A stretch of DNA of 64,000 bases, from the NCBI GenBank assembly GCA_947247005.1, contig OX365952.1, forward strand, positions 6,780,501 through 6,844,500. The letters run 5' to 3'. Shown here piece by piece: positions 1 through 9,700 of this stretch. The stretch is from Spisula solida (lineage: Eukaryota; Mollusca; Bivalvia; Venerida; Mactridae). The translations under genes were made by a program, and so were the position numbers. The notes under the pieces are model-generated. The model made no database searches, was not told the origin of the DNA, and was given only the letters and a program-made list of their open reading frames with translations. Numbering within the stretch: the first letter of the stretch is position 1; every line of letters starts with the position of its first letter.

Positions 1-3000
1 TTTATCATAATACTGTCTAAAATCGGTGGGACTGTAGTATCTTTTCAACCTGTTAACATTAACTGGGGAACGAATTTCTCGATTCGTTTCAACTTCTCTG
101 ACCACATAAGTATTGTTTGACAATACCTTGGTAATGTAATATAGAATGTCTGAATATTTTCTATACAGTTTACGGTAAGCGTTAGGCGGTATTTTGTCCT
201 GCTTTACTAATACGATATCTCCTAAATTAAACTGTTTATCTTGAGCCTTTTTATCATATTGAGTTTTCATGTCCATCTTACTTCGTTGTAGATTTTGTTT
301 GGTTATTTGCCAAATTATTTTTAACCTATCACTTAATTCCTGCGCATAATATTCAGGTTTCGTTTTTAATTTACTGTCCGTAATTAAATTATCCGTGGGC
401 AATTTTGGTTGTCTACCGAAGACGACAAAAAATGGGGAAAGACCGGTCGACTCAACAACCGTACTATTATAAGCTAGGTGTACTGAAGATAACTTATTGG
501 GCCAATCACTTTCTTTATCTAACATATTTCGTAATACCGTAAATAGAGTTCTGTGTACTCTCTCAACTTGACCATTAGCCATGGGGTGATATGACGAAGT
601 TCTACACCTTTTTATTTTAAATGTCTCATATAATTTGTCCATTACCCCACTTAAAAGATTGGGCCCACGATCCGACATAATTACCCCTGGGGCCCCGAAT
701 ACACTTATAACCTTATGATATAAAGTTTCGGCAATTTCTTCCCCATTTTGTGTTTTTAATGGAAAGAATAGAACATATTTTGAAAAAGAACAAATTACCG
801 AGAGGACGTACTTAAATTCATCACTTTGCTTTCCACAGGTGACAATGTCAATATGTAACGTTTCAAATGGTTTATTCGGAATGTTCATAGATTGTAATGG
901 ATAGGGTTTCTGTCCATAATTATGTTTATTTATTTGACATTTATCACACGAAATGACGTAATCCTTAATTTCCTGAAACATTTTAGGAAAATAATAAAAT
1001 TCTCTGATCGTCCAAAACAACTTCTCTGCTCCAAAATGTCCTAACTGATCATGATAACTGTACAATATATCATTTCTAATAGCTTTCGGTAACGCTATTT
1101 GTTTTAATTGCCTTTGTTTTTTCGTCATATGTTTTCCTCTCGATTCGTAGAAGTGATATAATACTCCGTCGATTATCTCATATTGCCCCGATATGTAATT
1201 AATGCTCCTACGTTTATCTATTTGTTCTGGTAGTATTCCCCCTTCAAGATATTTAAATATATCCTTAAAATCACTACATTCCTTTTGTAATTTCCCCAAA
1301 TTTATTTCCTGTGGTATTACGTCATTATTTGTTTCATTATTTATATTAGATTTATTTATACTATTTTTAATTTGTATTTTATTTGCGTCTTTTGCTTTGG
1401 TTTGATTGTCGTTATCTTCAATGGGAATTTTACTGACTTCCTGTGGGGAGTTGCTTTGCCTGGTTTGTGCCCTTGTCATGACATTGATATTGCCCTGGTC
1501 GTTAGTATATAAACACTGACAATCTTTTAAAATGTCTTCAACTGTCTCACTTTCCTGTGAATCCTCGTGTTTAATTCTACTTAAATAATCACTCGGATTC
1601 AAACTTCCTTTCCTGTACTCAATAGTGTAATTGTAATTTTCCAACTCTATTGCCCATTTATATAATCTATTGTTGGTGTGCTTTGTTGAATGCAAATAAG
1701 TCAATGCTTTGTTGTCCGTATATATTTTAATAGGGACATTGATTATATAATTTTTACACTGTCTTAATGCATATATAATTGCTAACAGTTCAAGTTCGCA
1801 ACTTGAATAGCGGCTTTCATTAGGACGTAGGGTTCTGCCACCGAATTCAACAATTGCTTTTAATTTGCCATGCCGGTCGGGCTGAGTTAGAATGTATCCT
1901 AAGGCCATTGCGCTTGCGTCTGTATATAAATCAAATGGTTCATTGAATTTAGGAAGTTTCAAAATTGGTTGATCAATCAAAGTTTGTTTAATTTTATCGA
2001 AACTCGTCTGATGTTCATTTGTCCATTTATATAACGTATCTTTTTTCAAAAGTGTATTTAGCGGAAATGCTATCTTAGAATAGTCCCTTATAAATTTTCT
2101 CACAAAAGACGTCATGCCTAAGAATCCTTTTAAAGACTTTTGGTTATTTGGTACTGGAAAGTTTTTAATAACTTGTAATTTCTTGGGGTCTACTTGTAAC
2201 GTATTTTGGTCAATAATCATACCTAAGAATGATATTTTGCTTTGCGCGAATTCACATTTAGGCAATTGTAATTTTAAATGTGCATCTTTCAATAATTGTA
2301 ATACTTGATCAATGTGTTTAACGTGTTCTTCTATTGAATTTGAAAATATCAATATATCGTCCATGTAACTCAATGCTGATTTATAAAGTACCGGCTTTAA
2401 AACTTTGTTTAAATAAATAGACCAATACGCAGGTGAATTTACATAACCAAATGGGAGTCTATTGTATTCATAACTCTCACCGCCATTAATTATGAATGAC
2501 GTGAATTTTTTAGATTTATCGTTTAAAGGGAGACTAAGAAACGCGGACTTTATATCTATTTTTGTGAATAGTTTTGGCCTTTTTTCTGCAATAACATTTG
2601 ATATATCTGATAATGTCGGTAATTGGAAATACATCCGCTTCGCGATTTTATTAAGATGTCTGTAATCAATAACTAATCTATAATTTGCCTTATCCGATTC
2701 ATTTAATTGTTTCTTTTTCACGAATAAAACAGGACTACTAAATATAGATGTAGATGGCCTTATTATATCCGCTTTTAATAACTCGTTAATTTCTTTTTCT
2801 TGAACTGATCTCATACCCGGTTGCAAAAAATAAGGTCTAGAACGTATCGGTAAAGCATTTTCCATTATTTCTATCGTGCACTCGAAATCTTTAACCAAAC
2901 CAATATCGGTACTTGTTTTACTAAACACTTGTTTATGGTTATTCAATGTTTTTAATAAGTCCGTATTATGCTTGAATTTTTCCGCTATATTAAATGTAAG

Positions 3001-3780
3001 CGGATTTTCTGAATTGGACATTTCCGACAATTTATCATTATTTAATTCGTATTGAACCGATTGTCCTATGTTGTCTATATTTTCAATACTCGCAATTACC
3101 GCATTTTTTTGTACCACTTGTACCTCGTCCGTGTAATTATTAAACGGAATTAAGATAACTTTTTTATGTTGTTTTCTTTTGCAAACTATATTACATATCA
3201 TGTCACATTCAGAATTTAAAATAAAATTATCTGACACTGTTTTATGGTTTATAAGTACTGGTATTTTTCGCATACTCTGTGGCCGTATTTTAATAGACTT
3301 ATTAGTACGCAATGTTATTTTCTGGTTTTGTTCTATATGAGCAATGAAATTCTGATTTACAGTAAACTTATTGCTTTTAAAATCCATATAAGCATTGTAT
3401 TTTTTGAAAAAATCCATTCCTATAATAACTGATCTAAACAAATTGTCAATGATATAAAAATCGTGGTTAAACAATTCCCCGTTGATATTGATCATGCAAT
3501 TAATAATTCCTAAAATGTCATTAGGTTTTCCTTCTACCGCTGTTTTAAATTTTAATGACGTAGGTATTATGGTTTTGCTTTTTAACGTGCTATTAATGAA
3601 GTAATCATGTCTTATGCAACTAATGGTACTTCCCGTATCCAATAATGCTTGAACATTACGATCTCCTAAATTTACAGAAATAAAATTCTCCGAAATTTCA
3701 CTTATACAATTAATAGCTTTTACTATTTTTCTTTTCCTTTTTAAAGGCAAATTGCGAATTCCTGTATTGGCAAAATCACA
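1..3780 (-). CDS. pol: Pol polyprotein of the Ty3/Gypsy element, partial at the window edge
   Basis: Open frame from just after the gag TGA to position 1, at least 1260 codons. Aspartic protease: LLDTGST, with DTG at 3631-3639 (about residue 48). Reverse transcriptase: SYMDDILIFS, with YMDD at 2356-2367 (about residues 472-475), which copies RNA into DNA. RNase H: DASAMALGY at about 1896-1920 and YTDNKAL near 1705-1725. Integrase: an HHCC zinc-binding region at about 930-1050, then a DD35E catalytic core with D at 847-849, D at 670-672 (MSDRGPN) and E at 562-564 (VERVHR), with 35 residues between the last two. The protein reaches the edge after a basic C-terminal region with VNRLKRYY. No stop or frameshift was seen. 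There is no evident ATG directly after the gag stop, so expression probably depends on reading past TGA or on another recoding step. Confidence 0.93.
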
Positions 3781-5172
3781 TCATTTTCTACCATATCTAC
3801 ACTGGGAGTAAAAATGATTGTATCTTTTACACCCATGACATTGTTTTCCTACTGCTATACAATGTCTATCCATAGGACAGTTTTGTCTACCACATTTATT
3901 ACATTTACTTGGCCTATAATTTCTTGGATCTATCGTATACTGATTTATAATTTTCGGCTTTTGGTAAGCAAACCTCTCATACTGAGATGTATATCTCTGA
4001 TTGTTCCCATCTGCCATTGACTGGTACCTATCGCGATCAAATCTATGATTTGCACGTGATTGGTATTGTGTAGGCATCCTGTAATTATGTCCCATCTGAT
4101 TTCCCTCGATAAGATTGACATGATCGGTTTGCCTTTCGGACTTTAATTGTTTCCATTCTAACAATAATGTATCAAACTTGGCCTCAAGCGAATTGACTGA
4201 CAACGAATTTGTAACCTCGCATAATTTAACAAATTTGCTTAATTCTGACAAGGACTGTGGTTGTTTTAATATAACCTGTTTTCTTATATCATCTTTCAGA
4301 CCATTAATTATCAAAGATAGTAATATAGCCTCGTCTAACTTCAAGTCCGTAGCCACCTGCAGAGCCCTGGACATGTATTCCTCGGCTGATTCTAAATTAG
4401 TTTGTTTAATTGATATTAAATTATAATCTAATTCTTTCGCTTGGAATCTACTACTTAAGGCCTGCGTCAAAGCCGTAAAATCTGATTTGACCCCATCCGA
4501 CAAATTGTCATAATAAATACGTGCATTCCCTTCTAAATAAAAATTTATAACATCACATTTTTGATCTTTTGTTATGCTATTCAATTTACAAAATGTATCG
4601 AACCTGCCCAAAAAAGCCAAAAAAGATTGTTGCCCTGTAAACGGAGATAATTTAATAATACGTAAATTTGACATTTTACCGTTATAACTTGACGTTTGAT
4701 GTCTAGAAGCTTGCTCTTCGTCCTGAGTCGCCAGATCCTGCACTAATTTATAGTCATTGTCAGTTATTCGTTTTCCTTCCGTAGAATCACTTATCGGAAC
4801 TTTCGATCTTGCAAATGTTAAATCGGGATATAAGGTCTGATGCCTTATTGATGGTGGATGTTGAACGTCTATCGAAGGATTCAAACTTCCCACTGGCCTA
4901 TAATCGATAACTTCTACGTCTCCGCCTGGGTCATCTCCTCTAATGGTTGTATTACGGGTTTCATCGTAGTTTGGTGGATCATCTTGCATCGAATGTACGT
5001 CGTCACCATTATTTAATGATGAATAAAACTGTTTTCGAATTAGTTTATTTCTTTCCTTGGTATGCTTAAGAAATTCTTTTAAATTATTTGTAGATTTTGG
5101 TGTTGATCTGGGTGTTAATATCCCATCAGTTTCTTCCGGTTTTTGTATACTGGACCTTAGATTATAATCCAT
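3781..5172 (-). CDS. gag: Gag polyprotein of the Ty3/Gypsy element
   Basis: 463 residues, starting at the ATG at 5172 and ending in TGA at 3783-3781. Gag forms the cytoplasmic particle and packages element RNA. The N-terminal 150 residues are polar and low in complexity. The middle (about 165-345) is the capsid-like part, with the FLAFLGRFDTFC and YLEGNARIYYDNL stretches typical of retrotransposon Gag domains. The C-terminus is basic. It carries an atypical cluster CNKCGRQNCPMDRHC (from residue 424) and then a canonical CX2CX4HX4C knuckle (residues 445-458, CHGCKRYNHFYSQC) for RNA binding. The ORF is uninterrupted. Pol follows in the same frame after the TGA. Confidence 0.92.
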   Translation of the reverse strand: MDYNLRSSIQKPEETDGILTPRSTPKSTNNLKEFLKHTKERNKLIRKQFYSSLNNGDDVHSMQDDPPNYDETRNTTIRGDDPGGDVEVIDYRPVGSLNPSIDVQHPPSIRHQTLYPDLTFARSKVPISDSTEGKRITDNDYKLVQDLATQDEEQASRHQTSSYNGKMSNLRIIKLSPFTGQQSFLAFLGRFDTFCKLNSITKDQKCDVINFYLEGNARIYYDNLSDGVKSDFTALTQALSSRFQAKELDYNLISIKQTNLESAEEYMSRALQVATDLKLDEAILLSLIINGLKDDIRKQVILKQPQSLSELSKFVKLCEVTNSLSVNSLEAKFDTLLLEWKQLKSERQTDHVNLIEGNQMGHNYRMPTQYQSRANHRFDRDRYQSMADGNNQRYTSQYERFAYQKPKIINQYTIDPRNYRPSKCNKCGRQNCPMDRHCIAVGKQCHGCKRYNHFYSQCRYGRK

Positions 5173-5475
5173 AATCCGACATAATATTAAAGATGTAAAT
5201 AGCTATTAGAATACGCTATTAACCTCGGATTCTCCCCAGATGTAGCCGCTAGAAGTTGCGGGTGCACCGTCGTGTGTGTGTGGGTTCTGTAGTTCCCATT
5301 CGTGTAACCTCAAGGTTACTATCACTGGTGCCTGCTCATGACAATTTGAGCTAAATGCCTCGGGATCATAAATGTCGGTTTGACGGAATAATTGTAACGT
5401 ATTTATATTTACCTTAAATACATTATAATTAGAGTCCACTGATTTAACAAATCCACTTCATCCAGTTCATCATAT

Positions 5476-5481
5476 TTTATT
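5476..5481 (-). terminator. Polyadenylation signal AATAAA in the LTR
   Basis: AATAAA on the minus strand, downstream of the TATA-like box. In the 3' copy of the LTR this would direct polyadenylation of element RNA. The R region would then end some 15-30 bp further on, near 5450. Confidence 0.5.
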
Positions 5482-5695
5482 GTCATAAATTGTCCAACAA
5501 TTATACACAAGTTATATAAAAATCCAACAATATTACTACGCTGTACTATAATAAAAACGTCTTAGTGTATTCAAGACCTGGACTGAACTACTCTAACTCC
5601 AGATCCCAGTTCATTCCCTCCGATTCTCGCTCGTGCCGCGACGAATCATATTTTAGATGGACAACACGTGACCTTTCCCAAATCTATTTACCAAA

Positions 5696-5706
5696 TATAT
5701 ATTATA
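5696..5706 (-). promoter_or_regulatory. TATA-like box in the LTR U3 region
   Basis: The minus strand reads TATAATATATA, placed between two CACGTG motifs and about 215 bp upstream of the AATAAA signal. That is the layout expected for an LTR promoter driving genomic RNA. The transcription start would lie near 5665; this is inferred, not shown. Confidence 0.5.
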
Positions 5707-5831
5707 CTGGTCACGTGCTAATAATTATTATCTGGTGTATAGATAAGCAATCTACACACTAACAACTTCTGAAAGCCTACCATGACCTATACATGTAACA
5801 CGGTTACACATACATGTAACACGGTTACACA

Positions 5832-6738
5832 ACTATACAAAAACTACGCTAGTATTTGACTTTTTGTAATACGCCAAAACGTGAGACAGCACCTTCAATG
5901 CTTGGTTTAAACAATTTTAATTATATAAAAATTCCGTTATCTAGAGATGCTAAAAGACACGGAGATGTTTATTGTGATCATTGGACACCATCTTTAAGAT
6001 GTCACATTTTTTAACATGCTTCTTTAAATGTATCGGCGTTCCCAGTTCGTGCCGTGCAGCGTTTTACTATGTGGTTCTGCAGTTTGACTGTTGTAACTGG
6101 GTCATTCAGCGTAGGAATTCCGCCTTTTGCTTGATGATACTTTTCCATTCCGCTTTTTAACAGCTGGGAATAGGGCTGATTAATATTCTTGGTTGTCAGT
6201 GTGCTGGGCACTTCGTGATCTTTTTAGGATTTCTGACAACTAAAACTAGGCATTGTGGTCGTTTTGCTGTGGAAACTGGGTCGTTCGGCTAGGGCATTCA
6301 GTCTTTTGGTTGCTTAAACTAATAATTTATTATACTTTTCGACGGCTTGGAATTGGACGGATCTTTGCTTGTTAAGTTGGACATTGTGCCTTGTATACAT
6401 GTGTTTTATGTTTCCTGTGCTCGGTTGGTTCAGTTGGGCATTGTGCTTTGTGTGTTTTCAATGTTTTCTGTGCTCGGCTGATTAAGTTGAGTGCTGCCTT
6501 CTCTGTCTGACTTAATAAATCTTTTTGTTACATATACTCTGCCTTTGAAAACAAAACTGGTATGACAGGTGTTATTCACGGGGAAAAAGAGGATTGCAGT
6601 AAATTTAGTGCAGGATATTATTACACTGCAGTTTTAGAGTAGCCATTCCCTTGATTGTTGAGACCAATCCTGTCAATTACTTTATTGTATCGATGTAAAC
6701 TTAAATAATCTACTGTTAAGTAGTGTACGCATGGTACT
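5832..6738. other. Intergenic region between retrotransposon and secreted-protein gene
   Basis: No gene seen. Part of it (about 6380-6535) is a reverse-oriented copy of a dispersed repeat that recurs at 9600, 17341, 21650/22045 and 38690. The promoter of the downstream gene must lie here, but no convincing TATA box or initiator was found. Confidence 0.6.
6380..6535 (-). repeat. Dispersed repeat, copy 1 (GGACAGGGAAGGCAG family)
   Basis: Carries the reverse complement of the family core: GGGCATTGTGCCTTGT-like text, then TTTTCTGTGCTCGGCT, then GAGTGCTGCCTTC near 6440-6505. The core phrase TGTGCTCGGCTG is repeated inside the copy (about 6415 and 6470), so it is rearranged or internally duplicated. 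Related copies are at 9600-9780, 17341-17540, 21650-21720 plus 22045-22220, and 38690-38750. No coding capacity or terminal inverted repeats were seen. The class is unknown, possibly SINE-like. Confidence 0.6.
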
Positions 6739-9700
6739 ATGATACAAACAATTACATTATTTATGATTATTCATTTGACTATTTCAGTAACATGGGGTCT
6801 AAATCTATTTAATGCGTTCCACAGTATGCCTAGAACTAAACATGACGCTGAAAGACAAGGATGGACGTCAATGGATAATGGTGCAGCGTGCAACGGTAAA
6901 TAACTCCTCAATAGACCGCCACTCTTTGTCTATACTTTATTTTGTTTCCTTTCTTTGTTTATACGTTGATTTCGCGCAGTAAATATAATACATCTACGAA
7001 CTCCACGTGGTGTTTTAGATCTGATTCAGTACAAATGCATAATATGTACAGGGTGTTAAAAAAGTTTGTTCTCAAAATGTGAATGCATACAAAATTTAAT
7101 CTTAGCTAACTGCGCAGTGTACAATTTCAATTTTTAACTCTAATAGCATCATTTAATCCCAGTGAGATTAGAACAATAGAAGAACCATCTGGAATTTAAC
7201 CTGAAAATTTTACATTCTTCTGAAGTCAGAAAAATAAACTGTTGAACTTTAAACATTGAGAACAAACTTTTTAAACACCCTGTACATGTACTGTAAAATC
7301 ATTTCTTTATTTGAATTTTCGTTCATTTCGTAGTTGAACACTACCATGAAATCTAATCACCTCACAAATACAGACAAGAGGTTTTACCTTTTCATGTATT
7401 GTAATCCTCGAAGTAACAATTACAAAAAAATGCATTTTACCAAAATCAACGAAATTTAATACCCACGTAAATACTAGTATGTTATTGTATAGTAAGTTGC
7501 TTTAAATGTTTCAGCTAATCCGAAATTTGTTGGACAGCGATACATTAAGGATAAAGATACGGCTGTAATTCTGCTCTTTGATGCCAATGGTTATATTGCT
7601 GGCATTCAGTTTGGTGTAAGTTATTCGATACTCATAATTTGCCATTTACGAGGAAAAATATAAAAAATATCTCCAACCTAAATATACAGTGTAGAAATAC
7701 CACGTGACTTTTGACTACAGTTACAAGAAGAAATTTGTAAACATTGGAAAATAAAATAGTCATAAATATTTTATTTCTCCATCGATTTCTATGAAATATA
7801 CACCACGCTAAGGAGACAATTATTTGCTTTCCATGAAATATAAAATCTTTTTCAACGGTTGTGCCGTTTTGTCAATTACCTTGTGAAACCGTGGAACGTG
7901 TAGGTTTCACAGGGTAATGGAAAAATCGGTAATACTTCTGAAAAAGATCTTATATTCCATGGAAAGCAAATGCTTTTCCCCTTAGCGTGACGTATATTTT
8001 ATAGAAATCGATAAAGAAATAAAATACTTATGGCTATATTTGTGTTCCAATGTTAACAAATTTCTACTTGTAACTGTAGTCAAAAGCCACGTGGTATTGC
8101 TACACTGATATAGTGTCCTCATACATGAACTAGTACAAGAAACACATCAAAACTTCTCACCTACCGTTATTGAACGTGATGGCACGAGGTCAATGTAATT
8201 CTGACTGTTTTGATAGTCAATATTTGGAGAACATTACACTTAGTCCAAAGCATTCTCTGCCATTCCCACAGTGTATAAACGAGTCAACTTCCGGTCATCG
8301 CAATAAGTCAAGCACGTTGAATTGTATAGTCTCCCAATAAGCTATACAGTGACCGGAAATCACATATGCATTTCCTCGCAATAAGTCATACAAGTTGAAT
8401 TGTATAGTCTCCCAATAAGTTATACAGTGACCGGAAATCACATATGCATTTCCTCGCAATAAGTCATACAAGTTGAATTGTATAGTCTCCAAATAAGACA
8501 AACAGTGCCTAGAAATCAAAGATGATTTCGTCGCAATATGTCATGCAAGTTGAATTGTATAGTCTCCCAATAAGACACACAGTGACCAGAAATCACATAA
8601 GCTTTTACTCGCAATAAGTCAAACAAGTACAATTGTATAGTCTCACTATGAGTCATACAGTGATCAAGTTTGCAATCGTTGATTCTCCTCAGTCTGGAGT
8701 GAGATATGGTTTCAATGTTTCACTTCAATCTGTGTAATCGAATGTCTCGTATTTTCGTGTTTCAGTACCCACAAAATTACAGCCCGAACCCAAACAACTA
8801 CCCATTTACACCTTTGAAAGAACATCCAGTTATAGCCCATAATGATGGAAACAATTACCTCACTGCTTATTTCGTCAATCCAGGTAAGAGTCACAATTTG
8901 TGTTTCAGTCCACTTTTAAGTGCCAATATACATGGCAATTTGGTGCAGTGCCTAAGTGCGAATATTTTGCGGGATGTTTTAGTGCAAATATTTTGGCGCG
9001 TAGTATTAAGTGCAAATGCTTTTGCGGGTTGTCTAAGTGAATATATTTTGGCGGGGTGTTTTAGTGCTAAAATTTTAAGTGACCCGGAATTTAATTACAT
9101 TTGCATTAAAAACAGTATACAATACACTGGTTAAAACATCGACGTCAGTCAAGTAAATCTTGACAGTGACAGTCTTGTGTCCAGTAAGAAGAAACCTTTG
9201 TGTAAAGTATTTACATTAGAAAATAATCCGTGAAATGAAAGGTAGACATTAAATAAATAAACTTAAGCTAAGCACACAAATACGTGTCTATAAATAATTA
9301 AATGCTTACTATGCAAGTCCAACTAAGATAATATGTCCAATGTATGTTGACGCCTTAAACTTTAGATAATTTTGAATATAATGAATTTCAGAACTCATTC
9401 GTATATTAAATGATAATTTGAAGGCTGAAAGTGTGCATCTGGGTGAAAATTTATTAATTCTTATCTTCCTATTTAAACCTATTTATATTCTTACCTGTAA
9501 CCACCCATCGCTTAAAAGTCAAGTGTGACTGTGACGATGTAACATGTAGAGGTATTGCCCTGATTACGTTTAAACATGATCCTGAAGTTTGCAAGAAGAA
9601 TAGACAATCGGACAGGGAAGGCAGCAATCAACTTAAAACAGCCGAGCACAGAAAACGTGTTAACATCACATACCACAATTACACGTCATAATGCCCAACA

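Larger units (their letters stand above)
1..5831 (-). mobile_element. Ty3/Gypsy LTR retrotransposon, 5' part (LTR, gag, most of pol)
   Basis: Read on the minus strand, the order is LTR, leader, gag, protease, reverse transcriptase, RNase H and integrase, which is the Ty3/Gypsy order (integrase last). The element continues past the left edge, so the end of pol and the 3' LTR are not visible. Gag and pol share one reading frame and no stop was found in pol, so the copy looks young and possibly still coding-competent. Codon use is AT-rich like the surroundings. The gag C-terminus has two closely spaced Cys/His clusters, which resembles Mag-lineage elements of invertebrates (the lineage that includes bivalve Steamer-like elements), but I cannot place it in a clade without a tree. 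Confidence 0.95.
5240..5831 (-). repeat. 5' LTR and leader of the Gypsy element (inner end uncertain)
   Basis: In element orientation the LTR appears to begin TGTGTAACCGTGTTACATGT at 5831, and this 21-bp segment is immediately duplicated (5811-5831 and 5790-5810). A TATA-like sequence and a polyadenylation signal follow in the expected order. A CACGTG E-box lies on each side of the TATA region. The inner boundary is not resolved. One candidate is an end in ...GGCTACA near 5240, followed by a TGGGGAGAATCC stretch that could serve as a primer-binding site; another is near 5445. The second LTR is outside the window, so the limits cannot be confirmed by comparison. Confidence 0.6.

Noticed and set aside
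8295..8519. 74-residue open frame on the minus strand
   Set aside because: It is the 78-bp tandem repeat read through (78 is a multiple of 3), with no start context or splice support.
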